64,000 nt of DNA from Pseudomonas entomophila (GCF_029193575.1 NZ_JARGCS010000008.1:233098-297097), one strand, 5' to 3'; shown: positions 7,927-17,328, counted from the stretch's first letter. The notes: generated by a model from the letters alone, not told the origin. Numbers and translations are program-made.

Positions 7927-8372
7927 GCCGCACGCTCGGCGAACAGTTGCTTGAAATGCGCCAGCGCCAGGCGGTAGCCATGGCTGCCCAGGCCGCAGAT
8001 CACCCCCACCGCGATCGATGAGACGAACGACAGGTGACGAAACGGTTCACGCTTGTGCACGTTGGACAAATGCACTTCGATCACTGGTAGCCCGGCGGCC
8101 ACCAGCGCGTCGCGGATGGCCACCGAGGTGTGGGTCCAGGCGGCGGGGTTGATCAGGATACCGTCACAGCGGTCACGGGCGGCGTGGATCCAGTCGATCA
8201 GCTCGCCTTCGTGGTTGGTCTGGCGGAATTCGGTCTCAAGGCCCAGCTCGCCGGCGCTGTCGGCGCAGGCTTGGGCGAGGTCGGCGAGGGTTTCGTGGCC
8301 GTACTGCGCGGGTTCACGGGTACCCAACAGATTCAGGTTGGGGCCGTTGAGCACGAGAATGCGGGGTGTCAT
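7923..8372 (-). CDS. aroQ: Type II 3-dehydroquinate dehydratase
   Basis: A 149-residue protein, the usual size for the dodecameric type II enzyme. It shows [14 protein letters not shown], the active-site tyrosine in [20 protein letters not shown] and [11 protein letters not shown]. The common NPGAYTHTS motif reads NPAAWTHTS here, a small substitution seen in catabolic paralogs. It catalyses 3-dehydroquinate to 3-dehydroshikimate in the cytoplasm. It is first in an operon with the QsuD-like dehydrogenase. Its promoter candidate lies at 8407-8435 with a palindrome between -35 and -10. Confidence 0.92.
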   Translation of the reverse strand: MTPRILVLNGPNLNLLGTREPAQYGHETLADLAQACADSAGELGLETEFRQTNHEGELIDWIHAARDRCDGILINPAAWTHTSVAIRDALVAAGLPVIEVHLSNVHKREPFRHLSFVSSIAVGVICGLGSHGYRLALAHFKQLFAERAA

Positions 8373-8406
8373 GGCGGAGCGTCACTTGATTGTTGGAATG
8401 CCTGAT

Positions 8407-8435
8407 TTTATGTACTACCCGGTTAGTTTCGTCAA
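8407..8435 (-). promoter_or_regulatory. Candidate aroQ promoter with embedded palindromic operator
   Basis: On the minus strand TTGACG (8435-8430) and CATAAA (8412-8407) are 17 bases apart, a good sigma-70 layout 35 bases before the aroQ start. Between them, ACTACCCGGTTAGT (8414-8427) is a 12-of-14 palindrome of the kind bound by TetR-family repressors. No TetR gene is in this window. Confidence 0.55.
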
Positions 8436-8512
8436 TTCTTGTGTTTCGGTAGCGGGCGATTATCGAACGGTCCACGGCCATGAATTCCGGGCCGTCCAGG
8501 CCATCGCCCTCG

Positions 8513-8528
8513 ATTACAAAATTGTAAT
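8513..8528. promoter_or_regulatory. CusR/CzcR-type palindrome upstream of czcC
   Basis: ATTACAA-AA-TTGTAAT is a perfect 7-base inverted repeat, 82 bases before the czcC start. It has the ACAA-N2-TTGT layout of the E. coli CusR box and related metal-response sites. It is likely bound by an OmpR-type metal regulator encoded elsewhere. Confidence 0.55.
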
Positions 8529-8610
8529 TTTCCCGCCACTCCCACGATAACCACGCCTCCCTACAGTCCCCGGCCTAGCGCTGTGCCGCTTGCCGACGAG
8601 GACCGTGACC

Positions 8611-9837
8611 GTGCCGCTCAACCGTGCCACCCCCTTTAGCATCGCCCTGTTCTGCCTGATGTCGGCCACCCCCGCCGCCCAGGCCAGCCAGGCCTTGACC
8701 CTTGCCCAGGCGCTGGACGCCGCCTTCGCCAGCAACCCCGAACTGGCCGCTGTGCGCCAGGAGGTCGGTATCGCCGAGGGCGAGCGGCGCCAGGCCGGGC
8801 TGTCGCCCAACCCCGAGCTTGCGTGGGAAATGGAAGACACCCGCCGCGCCACGCGCACCACCACCGTGACGCTCAGCCAGCCCCTGGAACTGGGTGGCAA
8901 GCGTGGTGCGCGCATCGAGGTGGCCCAGGCCGGCCAGGCCATCGCCCAGCTGGACTTGGAACGCCAGGGCAACGGCCTGCGGGCCGATGTCACCCAGGCC
9001 TTTCACGCCGCCCTGCGCGCGCAGACCGCCGTGGAGCTGGCCGAGCAGTCTCGCAGCCTGACCGAGCGCGGCCTGCGCATAGTGCGCGGGCGGGTCGAGG
9101 CCGGGCAGTCGTCGCCGCTCGAAGCCACGCGCGCCGAGGTGCAGTTGGCCCAGGCCCAGGCGCAACTGCGCCGCGCCGAATCCGGGCGCACCGTGGCCTG
9201 GCAGGCCCTGGCGCGCCTGACCGGCAGCCCGCGCGCCGAGTTCGCTCAACTCGATGGCAGCGCCTTGTCACCGGGCCCTGCGCCGGACGCCGAGGCCCTG
9301 CTGGCCAAGGTCGAGCAGACCGTCGAGTGGCGCCTCGCTGCGGCGCAGATCGAGCGCGGCGAAGCGTCCCTGGGTTCGGAAAAAGCCCAGCGCATTCCCA
9401 ATCTCACCGTCAGCTTCGGCAGCCAGTACAGCCGCGAGGACCGTGAGCGGGTCAACGTGGTCGGCCTGTCGATGCCGCTGCCGCTGTTCGATCGCAACCA
9501 GGGCAACGTGCTGGCTGCCGCGCGCCGCGCCGACCAGGCCCGTGACCTGCGCAACGCGGTCGAGCTGCGTCTGCGCAGCGACACCCGGAGTGCGCTCAGC
9601 CAATGGGCGATGGCCATGGCCGAGGTGGATGCCTACGACCGCACCATCCTGCCCTCGGCGCGCCAGGCGGTCGATACCGCCACGCGTGGCTTCGAGCGCG
9701 GCAAGTTCGCCTTCCTCGACGTGCTCGATGCCCAGCGCACGCTGATCGACGCGCGTGGCCAGTACCTCGATGCCCTGGCCTCGGCCACCGACGCCCGTGC
9801 CCAGGTCGAGCGAATCTACGGCGCGCTTGGACGCTGA
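8611..9837 (+). CDS. czcC: CzcC-like outer-membrane channel (TolC/OEP family)
   Basis: A 408-residue outer-membrane efflux protein with a signal peptide ending in AAQA and two OEP repeats (about 30-205 and 225-405) rich in Ala, Arg and Glu with coiled-coil character. LSQPLELGGKR and GLSMPLPLFDRNQGN are typical CzcC motifs. I chose GTG 8611, 8 bases after GAGGA (8598-8602). A TTG at 8590 is possible but poorly placed. It forms the outer-membrane exit of the CzcCBA heavy-metal RND pump. First gene of the operon. Confidence 0.87.
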   Translation: MPLNRATPFSIALFCLMSATPAAQASQALTLAQALDAAFASNPELAAVRQEVGIAEGERRQAGLSPNPELAWEMEDTRRATRTTTVTLSQPLELGGKRGARIEVAQAGQAIAQLDLERQGNGLRADVTQAFHAALRAQTAVELAEQSRSLTERGLRIVRGRVEAGQSSPLEATRAEVQLAQAQAQLRRAESGRTVAWQALARLTGSPRAEFAQLDGSALSPGPAPDAEALLAKVEQTVEWRLAAAQIERGEASLGSEKAQRIPNLTVSFGSQYSREDRERVNVVGLSMPLPLFDRNQGNVLAAARRADQARDLRNAVELRLRSDTRSALSQWAMAMAEVDAYDRTILPSARQAVDTATRGFERGKFAFLDVLDAQRTLIDARGQYLDALASATDARAQVERIYGALGR

Positions 9838-9881
9838 GCCCCACCGATTGTCCTTTTTGCGCACGACCCGCAGGAGCAATG

Positions 9882-11090
9882 ATGAACAAACCACGCAAGA
9901 TCGCCATCCTGGTCGCTACCCTCGCCGTGCTCGGCGTCGGCGGCCTGGCCTGGACCGCCAGCCTGGCCCCCGGCAAGGCCGCCCACGACGACCATGGCGA
10001 GGCGGGCCGCGGCCATGAAGATCAGTCAGGCCACGACCACGGCGAACAGGCCGGCGAGAACCACGACGAAGAAGGCAAGCTGCACTTGACGCCCGCGCAG
10101 ATCGAAGCCGCAGGCGTGCAACTGGCCACCGCCGCCCCGCGCGCCCTGGGTACGGCCATCAATTTCCCCGGCGAAATCCGCTTCGACGAGGACCACACCG
10201 CGCACGTGGTGCCGCGTGTGCCAGGCGTGGTCGAGTCGGTGCAGGCCGACCTCGGCCAACCGGTCAAGCGCGGCCAGGTGCTGGCGGTGATCGCCAGCCA
10301 GCAGATTTCCGAACTGCGCAGCGAGCAGCAGGCCGCCCAGCGCCGGCTGGAGCTGGCGCGGCTGACGTTCGAGCGGGAGAAACAGCTGTGGCAGGAGCGC
10401 ATCAGCGCCGAGCAGGACTACCTGCAAGCCCGCCAGGCCCTGCAAGAGGCTGAAATCGCCCTGGCCAACGCCCGGCAGAAGGTCGCTGCCGTGGCCCCGG
10501 CCGGGGCTGGCAACCGCTATGAGCTGCGCGCGCCATTCGATGCGGTGGTGGTGGAGAAACACCTGACCGTCGGCGAAGTGGTCGGCGAGGCCAGCAACGC
10601 CTTCACCCTGTCGGACCTGAACCGAGTGTGGGCGACCTTCGCCGTGACCCCGCGCGACCTGGACAAGGTCACCAGCGGCCGCGTCGTGACCGTCAGCGCC
10701 CCAGACCTGGGCGCCGAGGTCGAGGGCACCGTCAACTACGTCGGCAACCTGCTCGGCGAGCAGACCCGCGCCGCCACCGCCCGCGCCACCCTGGCCAACC
10801 CCAACGGCGCCTGGCGCCCGGGGTTGTTCGTCAACATCGCGGTCACCGTCGAGCGCAGTGACGCCGCCGTGGTGGTGCCACAAAGCGCCTTGCAAACCCT
10901 GGAGGAGCGCAGCGTGGTGTTCGCCCGCACCGCGGAAGGTTTCCAAGCGCTGCCGGTGAAGACCGGCCGACGCGACGCCGGCTTCGTGGAAATCACCGAG
11001 GGTCTGGCCGCCGGCACCCAGGTGGCCGCCGCAGGCAGCTTCGTCCTCAAGTCCGAGCTGGGCAAGGGCTCGGCCGAGCACAGCCACTGA
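9882..11090 (+). CDS. czcB: CzcB-like periplasmic adaptor (HlyD family)
   Basis: A 402-residue membrane-fusion protein with an N-terminal hydrophobic anchor (about 8-25). A His/Asp/Glu-rich stretch (about 33-66) likely captures metal ions. Barrel-sandwich, coiled-coil and beta-barrel domains follow (PRVPGVVESV, VGEVVGEASNAFTLSDLNRVW, WRPGLFVNIAV). CAGGAG (9871-9876) favours the second of two adjacent ATGs, 9882. It bridges CzcA and CzcC. The His-rich insert supports zinc, cadmium or cobalt efflux. Confidence 0.87.
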   Translation: MNKPRKIAILVATLAVLGVGGLAWTASLAPGKAAHDDHGEAGRGHEDQSGHDHGEQAGENHDEEGKLHLTPAQIEAAGVQLATAAPRALGTAINFPGEIRFDEDHTAHVVPRVPGVVESVQADLGQPVKRGQVLAVIASQQISELRSEQQAAQRRLELARLTFEREKQLWQERISAEQDYLQARQALQEAEIALANARQKVAAVAPAGAGNRYELRAPFDAVVVEKHLTVGEVVGEASNAFTLSDLNRVWATFAVTPRDLDKVTSGRVVTVSAPDLGAEVEGTVNYVGNLLGEQTRAATARATLANPNGAWRPGLFVNIAVTVERSDAAVVVPQSALQTLEERSVVFARTAEGFQALPVKTGRRDAGFVEITEGLAAGTQVAAAGSFVLKSELGKGSAEHSH

Positions 11091-11105
11091 TCCGGGAACC
11101 CCGTC

Positions 11106-14100
11106 ATGTTCGAACGCATCATTCAATTCGCCATCGAGCAGCGCCTGGTCGTGATGCTCGCGGTGCTGCTGATGGCGGCCGTGGGCATCCATAGCTACCA
11201 GAAGCTGCCCATCGACGCCGTGCCCGACATCACCAACGTGCAGGTGCAGATCAACACCGCCGCCCCCGGCTACTCGCCGCTGGAGACCGAGCAGCGCATC
11301 ACCTTCGCCATCGAAACCGCCATGGCTGGCCTGCCAGGCCTGAAGCAGACCCGCTCGCTGTCGCGTTCGGGGTTGTCGCAGGTGACGGTGATCTTCGACG
11401 ACGCCACCGATATCTTCTTCGCCCGGCAATTGGTCAACGAGCGCCTGCAAGTCGCCCGCGAGCAACTGCCCGAGGGCATCGAGGCGGCCTTGGGGCCGAT
11501 CTCCACGGGGCTGGGCGAGATCTTCCTATGGACGGTCGAGGCCCAGGACGGCGCGTTGAAGGAAGACGGCACGCCTTACAGCGCCACCGACCTGCGGGTG
11601 ATCCAGGACTGGATCATCAAACCGCAGCTGCGCAATGTGCCGGGCGTGGCCGAGGTCAACAGCATCGGCGGCCACGCCAAGCAGTACCTGATCGCCCCGG
11701 ACCCCAAGCGCCTGGCGGCCTACAAGTTGACCCTCAATGACCTGATCAACGCCCTGCAGAGCAACAACGCCAACGTCGGTGCCGGCTACATCGAGCGCAA
11801 CGGCGAGCAACTGCTGGTGCGCGCGCCGGGGCAAGTGGCGTCGGTGGAGGACATCGCCAACATCGTCATCTCCAGCACCGACGGCGCGCCGATCCGTGTC
11901 AGCCACGTGGCCCAGGTCGGCCTGGGCGAGGAGTTGCGTTCCGGCGCGGCCACCGAGAACGGTCGCGAGGTGGTGCTGGGCACGGTGTTCATGCTGATCG
12001 GCGAGAACAGCCGGGCGGTGTCCCAGGCGGTGGCGACCAAGCTCGCCGAGATCAACCGCAGCCTGCCCAAGGGGGTGCAGGCGGTGACCGTGTACGACCG
12101 CACCCACCTGGTCGAGAAAGCCATCGCCACGGTGAAGAAGAACCTGGTGGAGGGGGCGATCCTGGTGATCGCCGTGCTGTTCCTGTTCCTGGGCAACATC
12201 CGCGCGGCGTTGATCACGGCCATGGTCATTCCGTTGTCGATGCTGTTCACCTTCACAGGCATGTTCAGCAACAAGGTCAGCGCCAACCTGATGAGCCTCG
12301 GGGCGCTGGACTTCGGCATCATCGTCGACGGCGCGGTGGTGATCGTCGAGAACGCCATCCGCCGCCTGGCCCACGCCCAGCAGCGCCATGGCCGCATGCT
12401 GACCCGCGCCGAACGCTTCCATGAGGTGTTCGCCGCCGCCCGTGAGGCGCGTCGGCCGCTGATCTACGGGCAACTGATCATCATGGTGGTGTACCTGCCG
12501 ATCTTTGCCCTCACCGGGGTCGAGGGCAAGATGTTCCACCCCATGGCCTTCACCGTGGTGATGGCCTTGCTGGGTGCGATGATCCTGTCGGTGACCTTCG
12601 TGCCGGCGGCCATCGCCCTGTTCGTCAATGGCAAGGTCAAGGAGGAGGAGGGCGTGGTGATGCGCACTGCGCGCCTGCGCTACGCCCCGGTGCTGGCCTG
12701 GGTGCTGGGCCGGCGCAACCTGGCGTTCGCCAGCGCCGCCACCCTGGTGGTGCTGTCCGGGGTGCTGGCCGGCCGCATGGGCAGCGAGTTCATCCCCAGC
12801 CTCAGCGAGGGCGACTTCGCCCTGCAATCGCTGCGTGTGCCCGGCACCAGCCTGAGCCAGTCGGTGGACATGCAGCAGCGTCTGGAGAAGGCCATCATCG
12901 CCCAGGTGCCGGAAGTGCAGCGGGTGTTCGCTCGCACCGGCACCGCCGAGATCGCCTCCGACCCGATGCCGCCGAACATCTCCGACGCCTACGTGATGCT
13001 CAAGCCGCGCGAGCAATGGGCCGACCCGGGCAAGCCCCGTGATGAACTGATCGCCGAGGTGCAGCGCGCCGCAGCCAGCGTGCCGGGCAGCAACCATGAG
13101 CTGTCGCAGCCGATTCAGTTGCGCTTCAACGAGCTGATTTCCGGCGTGCGCAGCGACGTGGCGGTGAAGGTGTTCGGCGACGACATGGACGTGCTCAACC
13201 GCACCGCCGCGCAGATCGCCGCGACCCTGCAGCAGGTGCCGGGGGCCTCGGAGGTGAAGGTCGAACAGACCACCGGCCTGCCGGTGCTGACCATCGACAT
13301 CGACCGCGACAAGGCTGCGCGCCACGGTCTGAACGTGGCCGAGGTGCAGGAGGCGGTGGCCATCGCCGTGGGCGGGCGCACCGCGGGCACGCTGTATGAG
13401 GGCGACCGGCGCTTCGACATGGTGGTGCGCCTGTCCGAGGCCTTGCGCACGGATGTCGAGGGCTTGTCGGGCCTGCTGATCCCGGTACCGGCCAATGGGG
13501 GCGCGGCGCAGATCGGCTTCATCCCGCTGTCGCAGGTGGCCAGCCTGAACCTGCAGCTGGGGCCGAACCAGGTCAGCCGCGAGGATGGCAAGCGCGTGGT
13601 GGTGGTCAGTGCCAACGTGCGCGGGCGTGACCTGGGGTCGTTCGTCGAGGAGGCGTCGCAGACCCTCATCGACAAGGCCCCGGTGCCGCCAGGTTACTGG
13701 ACCCGCTGGGGTGGGCAGTTCGAGCAGTTGCAGTCGGCCGCAGAACGCTTGCGGGTGGTGGTGCCGGTGGCGCTGCTGCTGGTGATGGCTTTGCTGCTGA
13801 TGATGTTCAATAACCTCAAGGATGGCCTGCTGGTGTTCACCGGCATTCCCTTCGCCTTGACCGGTGGGGTGTTGGCGCTGTGGTTGCGGGATATCCCGCT
13901 GTCGATTTCCGCGGGTGTGGGCTTTATCGCCCTGTCGGGGGTGGCGGTGCTCAACGGCCTGGTGATGATCGCCTTCATCCGCAGCCTGCGTGAGGAGGGC
14001 CGGCCACTGCGCGTGGCAATCGAGGAAGGCGCCTTGACCCGCTTGCGGCCGGTATTGATGACCGCGCTGGTGGCATCGCTGGGGTTCATTCCGATGGCCC

Positions 14101-14237
14101 TGGCCACCGGCACCGGCGCCGAGGTGCAGCGGCCGCTGGCGACGGTGGTGATTGGCGGAATCTTGTCCTCTACCGCATTGACCCTGCTGGTGCTGCCGGC
14201 GCTGTACCAGTGGGCGCATCGACGGGACGAGGACTGA
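11106..14237 (+). CDS. czcA: CzcA-like heavy-metal efflux RND transporter
   Basis: A 1043-residue inner-membrane proton antiporter, the standard length for HME-RND pumps. The proton-relay signature in helix 4 is present (LGALDFGIIVDGAVVIVEN), along with two large periplasmic loops and twelve predicted helices. The acidic DFG-D-E pattern is that of divalent-cation (Zn/Co/Cd) pumps rather than the CusA monovalent type, which carries a methionine-rich pathway. It starts 16 bases after czcB and ends the czcCBA operon. A REP element and a convergent LysE gene follow. Confidence 0.92.
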   Translation: MFERIIQFAIEQRLVVMLAVLLMAAVGIHSYQKLPIDAVPDITNVQVQINTAAPGYSPLETEQRITFAIETAMAGLPGLKQTRSLSRSGLSQVTVIFDDATDIFFARQLVNERLQVAREQLPEGIEAALGPISTGLGEIFLWTVEAQDGALKEDGTPYSATDLRVIQDWIIKPQLRNVPGVAEVNSIGGHAKQYLIAPDPKRLAAYKLTLNDLINALQSNNANVGAGYIERNGEQLLVRAPGQVASVEDIANIVISSTDGAPIRVSHVAQVGLGEELRSGAATENGREVVLGTVFMLIGENSRAVSQAVATKLAEINRSLPKGVQAVTVYDRTHLVEKAIATVKKNLVEGAILVIAVLFLFLGNIRAALITAMVIPLSMLFTFTGMFSNKVSANLMSLGALDFGIIVDGAVVIVENAIRRLAHAQQRHGRMLTRAERFHEVFAAAREARRPLIYGQLIIMVVYLPIFALTGVEGKMFHPMAFTVVMALLGAMILSVTFVPAAIALFVNGKVKEEEGVVMRTARLRYAPVLAWVLGRRNLAFASAATLVVLSGVLAGRMGSEFIPSLSEGDFALQSLRVPGTSLSQSVDMQQRLEKAIIAQVPEVQRVFARTGTAEIASDPMPPNISDAYVMLKPREQWADPGKPRDELIAEVQRAAASVPGSNHELSQPIQLRFNELISGVRSDVAVKVFGDDMDVLNRTAAQIAATLQQVPGASEVKVEQTTGLPVLTIDIDRDKAARHGLNVAEVQEAVAIAVGGRTAGTLYEGDRRFDMVVRLSEALRTDVEGLSGLLIPVPANGGAAQIGFIPLSQVASLNLQLGPNQVSREDGKRVVVVSANVRGRDLGSFVEEASQTLIDKAPVPPGYWTRWGGQFEQLQSAAERLRVVVPVALLLVMALLLMMFNNLKDGLLVFTGIPFALTGGVLALWLRDIPLSISAGVGFIALSGVAVLNGLVMIAFIRSLREEGRPLRVAIEEGALTRLRPVLMTALVASLGFIPMALATGTGAEVQRPLATVVIGGILSSTALTLLVLPALYQWAHRRDED

Positions 14238-14252
14238 TGTGGCGGTGTTGGC

Positions 14253-14281
14253 TGCATCGCGGGCTTGCCCCGCGATAGGGC
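14253..14281. repeat. Single REP element
   Basis: The core ATCGCGGGCTTGCCCCGCGAT forms a tight hairpin between the convergent czcA and LysE genes. Confidence 0.75.
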
Positions 14282-14287
14282 CGCCGC

Positions 14288-14920
14288 TCACACCGCCCGG
14301 GTATTGAGCAAGCGCACCCCCAGGCCAATGAACAGCGCCCCGGTGGCCCGCTTGAACCAGGCTGCCAGGCGCGACGCCTTCAGCCGTTGCCCGAAGCGAT
14401 ACGCGGTGAAGCAGTAGAACGAATGCACCAGGCAGACGATCGCGGCCATGCTCACGAACATGGCCGCGAATTGCCCGAAGATCGGCCGCCCTGGCTCCAG
14501 GAACTGCGGCAGGAAGGCGCAGAAGAACACCAGGGTCTTGGGGTTGCTGGCCGACACCAGGAACGCCTCCATGCCGATCCGCCACTTCGCCCGCGGTGCG
14601 GCAGGGGCCACTTGGCCGACCGCAAGCTTGGTCTTGTCACGACTGAACAGCTGGCGCATGCCCAGGTAGATCAAGTACCCCGCGCCCACCAGTTTCAGCG
14701 CCAGGAACGCCGCCGGCAGGGAAATCAGCAACGCCCCCACGCCCATCGCCACGCCACTGATCAGCAGCAGTTGCGCGCTGAGGTTGCCGAATAACGTCAC
14801 GCCCATGCCGGACGGCCCATAGCGCAAGGCATTGCGCACGGTGAGCAGGACATTGGGGCCGGGGGAAAGGGAGGTGATGAGGTAGGCCAGGGAGAAAGTC
14901 AGCCAGAGGTGCATTGCCAT
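14288..14920 (-). CDS. LysE/RhtB-family amino-acid exporter
   Basis: A 210-residue membrane protein with six predicted helices and the family signature SLSPGPNVLLTVRNA near the N-terminus, followed by ASNPKTLVFFCAFLPQF in the middle. Such proteins export amino acids or related metabolites by proton antiport. ATG 14920 has AGGA 7 bases upstream; a longer reading frame exists but lacks a ribosome site. No flanking gene hints at the substrate. Confidence 0.85.
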   Translation of the reverse strand: MAMHLWLTFSLAYLITSLSPGPNVLLTVRNALRYGPSGMGVTLFGNLSAQLLLISGVAMGVGALLISLPAAFLALKLVGAGYLIYLGMRQLFSRDKTKLAVGQVAPAAPRAKWRIGMEAFLVSASNPKTLVFFCAFLPQFLEPGRPIFGQFAAMFVSMAAIVCLVHSFYCFTAYRFGQRLKASRLAAWFKRATGALFIGLGVRLLNTRAV

Positions 14921-14978
14921 GGAGCGGTCCTGCTCGGGGGAAAACGCCACCATGCCAGTAAACCGCTCAACTTGCCAT

Positions 14979-15009
14979 CGGCCCCACGAGTGCGGGGCCG
15001 TTGTGTTTT
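14979..15009 (+). terminator. Hairpin followed by T-rich stretch
   Basis: CGGCCCC and GGGGCCG arms around CGAGTG-type loop bases are followed by TTGTGTTTT on the plus strand. It lies between two minus-strand genes, so it faces away from both. It may block antisense transcription or be a remnant. Confidence 0.4.
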
Positions 15010-16156
15010 ACCAGAGGGCCGTCGAGGCGGCGGTGATCGTGCGGGCGAACACCGCGATGGCGGCGTCCACTTCAGTATCGGTGCTGTAGCGCCCGAGGCT
15101 GATGCGCACGCTGTTGCGCGCCCGGCGTTCGTCCAGGCCCAGCGCCAGCAGCACGTGCGAGGCGGCGTTGCTTGCCGAGTTGCACGCCGAGGTCGAGGAC
15201 AGTGCCAGTTCGCTGGCCAAGGCGTTGCTGTTGAAGCCGTTGGCGTCGATGCACAGGTTCAGGGTATGCGGCACGCGTTGTTCGGCGCAGCCGTTGAGGC
15301 TGACACCCGGCAGGGCCAGCAGGCCTTCGCGCAGGCGCCGGGCCAGGGCTTCGATGCGCTGGTGTTCGCTGTCGCCCGGCGTACCGGCCAGGGCGAAGGC
15401 GCTGCCCATGCCGACGATCTGGTGGGTGGCCAGGGTGCCCGAGCGCAGGCCGCCTTCATGGCCGCCGCCGTGCATCTGCGCGCGCAGGGCAGGGCGGGCG
15501 CGGCTGCCGACATAGAGGGCGCCGATGCCCTTGGGGCCGTAGGCCTTGTGCGCGGAGAACGACATCAGGTCGACCGCCTGGCTGGCCAGGTCGATGTGCA
15601 CCTTGCCCACGGCCTGGGCGGCGTCCACGTGCAGCAGTGCGCCGTGCTCGCGCACCAGCAGGCCGATGCGGGCGAAGTCGGTGACGGTGCCCAGTTCGTT
15701 GTTCACCGCCATCAGCGAGACCAGGCGGGTATCTGGGCGCAGGGCCGCGCGCACCGCCTCGGGTTGGATCAGGCCGTTGTGGTCCGGGGCCAGGCGGGTG
15801 ACGGCCCAACCCTGGCGCTCCAGTTCGGCGGCGGTGTCGAGCACGGCCTTGTGTTCCAACTGGCTGGTGAGCAAGTGGCCGGGCGTGCCTTGGGCGATGC
15901 CCTTGAGGGCGAGGTTGTTGGATTCGGTGGCGCCGGAGGTCCAGACCAGGTCCTGGGGCTGTGCGCCGACCTGGGTGGCGACCTGTTGCCGGGCTTGTTC
16001 CACCAGGTCGCGGGCAGCCTGGCCGAAGGCGTGGCCCCGGGAGGCGGGGTTGCCGAAGTGGGCCTGGCGGCCCAGGCAGGCGAGCATGGTTTCGATGACC
16101 CGGTCGTCGACCGGGGTGGTGGCGGCGTAGTCGAGGTAGAGCGGCTGTTGGGCCAT
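15008..16156 (-). CDS. Cysteine-desulfurase-like PLP enzyme (class V aminotransferase)
   Basis: A 382-residue NifS/IscS-like enzyme. LYLDYAATTPV opens the protein. The PLP lysine is K204 (SFSAHKAYGPKG), with H102 and the HVDAAQAVG segment. The catalytic cysteine is C325 in STSACNSAS, where IscS has SGSACTSAS. It would release sulfur from cysteine or selenium from selenocysteine. It stands alone, without iscU, iscR or hscAB, so it is not the housekeeping Isc system. A start at 16195 is possible; 16156 matches the family N-terminus better. Confidence 0.82.
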   Translation of the reverse strand: MAQQPLYLDYAATTPVDDRVIETMLACLGRQAHFGNPASRGHAFGQAARDLVEQARQQVATQVGAQPQDLVWTSGATESNNLALKGIAQGTPGHLLTSQLEHKAVLDTAAELERQGWAVTRLAPDHNGLIQPEAVRAALRPDTRLVSLMAVNNELGTVTDFARIGLLVREHGALLHVDAAQAVGKVHIDLASQAVDLMSFSAHKAYGPKGIGALYVGSRARPALRAQMHGGGHEGGLRSGTLATHQIVGMGSAFALAGTPGDSEHQRIEALARRLREGLLALPGVSLNGCAEQRVPHTLNLCIDANGFNSNALASELALSSTSACNSASNAASHVLLALGLDERRARNSVRISLGRYSTDTEVDAAIAVFARTITAASTALW

Positions 16157-16304
16157 GGGGCGGGTCCGTGCAAGGGGCTGGGGCATAGGCGTCATGCTAC
16201 CCAGGTGGTGCGGATGGTTTTTGCCCTTTTGCCTAAGGAGTTCGGGTGTTTAAGGGTTTTTTTCTATTTATTGTTTTTATTCGGGAATTATTTTTTCAGT
16301 GCAG

Positions 16305-16335
16305 GCCCTATCGCGGGACAAGCCCGCGATAGGGC
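16305..16335. repeat. Single REP element
   Basis: GCCCTATCGCGGGACAAG with its complementary arm forms a hairpin downstream of the desulfurase-like promoter region. It is preceded by an unusually AT-rich stretch (16240-16300). Confidence 0.75.
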
Positions 16336-16398
16336 GACCTGGCGTCACCGGCTGACGCGGATCCAGGCACTTCATGGGCGCTTGTGTCGATGGCACCT

Positions 16399-17328
16399 TC
16401 AACCCTTGCCGTGGAAAGTCGGCAAAACGAACGCCCCTAGCTCTTCCAGCGTCTCATCGAGCGGCCGTCGGTTGCGCCGCAGGTGCAGCCCGATGTGCGC
16501 TACCCCCGCCGCACGCATGGCCTGCAGCTCGGCGATCAGGCCGTTGCGCCCGACCTTGCAGCCAAACCGATGACGTTCCAGCGGCGCATCGGGGTTTTCG
16601 TCCAGGTCCAGGTGAATGAACGACACATAGGGCTTTTCGCCCGCCACCTCGCGCCACAACCCGGCGCGGCGCACATGCTCTTGTGGCGTGCCAGGGTAGG
16701 CCAGCCAACCGTCCAGGTGCTCACCGACCCACGCCGGGCTCTGCTGCGCCAGGCCCGCGACCAGCAGCGGCAGCGGCTGCACGGGCCTGGGCAGCACCTC
16801 CACGCCCGGCGGCAGCTCGGCGCTGCGCCATTCACGCAGCAACGCCACCTGCGCGCGGAAGGCTTCGCCGCGGCTGTCGAAGTCACGGCCGAACAGCGGG
16901 TACTCCACCGGGCGGTCGCCGCTGGCCACACCCAGCAGCAGGCGCCCGCCGCTGAGCAGGTCGACGCTGGCGGCGGCTTTCATCGTCAGCAGCGGCTCGC
17001 GGATCGGCAACACCACGGCGGCGGTACCCAGCAGGATGTCGCGGGTCACCCCGGCGAGGTAGCCGAGGTAGGTGAACACCTCGAACACCTGGGCGGCGTC
17101 GCCGAACTGTGGGTCGTACAGCGGCACGTCACGCACCCACAGGGCGCGAAAGCCGACGCGGTCGGCGAGGGTGGCCAGGCGTGCGTGCTGGGCCAGGTCG
17201 GGCACGCCGAACGGCATGCCGGCGCGTTGCCGGGCCTGTTCGCGCACGCTGTTCCAGTCGTTGTCCAGGGGCAGTTCGAGGCCGACGCTCAGGCCGCCCG
17301 ACACCAGTTTCTGCAAGGTGGAATTCAT
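16399..17328 (-). CDS. LLM-class flavin-dependent oxidoreductase
   Basis: A 309-residue luciferase-like protein of the bacterial luciferase fold. Motifs include FRALWVRDVPLYDP, a mid-protein LLSGGRLLLGVASGDRPVEY and GVAHIGLHLRRNRRP near the end. Such enzymes use FMNH2 or F420; in Pseudomonas FMN is expected. The substrate is unknown. It is divergent from a LysR regulator (82 bases between starts 17328 and 17424 approximately), which probably controls it. Confidence 0.82.
   Translation of the reverse strand: MNSTLQKLVSGGLSVGLELPLDNDWNSVREQARQRAGMPFGVPDLAQHARLATLADRVGFRALWVRDVPLYDPQFGDAAQVFEVFTYLGYLAGVTRDILLGTAAVVLPIREPLLTMKAAASVDLLSGGRLLLGVASGDRPVEYPLFGRDFDSRGEAFRAQVALLREWRSAELPPGVEVLPRPVQPLPLLVAGLAQQSPAWVGEHLDGWLAYPGTPQEHVRRAGLWREVAGEKPYVSFIHLDLDENPDAPLERHRFGCKVGRNGLIAELQAMRAAGVAHIGLHLRRNRRPLDETLEELGAFVLPTFHGKG

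Noticed and set aside
11526..14585. Very long minus-strand open frame of about 1019 codons
   Set aside because: It is antisense to czcA, which has clear family motifs. The antisense product is low-complexity His/Gln/Arg and is a by-product of high-GC codon bias.
14978..15010. Strong terminator for the desulfurase-like gene
   Set aside because: The T-rich side faces the plus strand whereas the gene is on the minus strand; kept only as a low-confidence hairpin.
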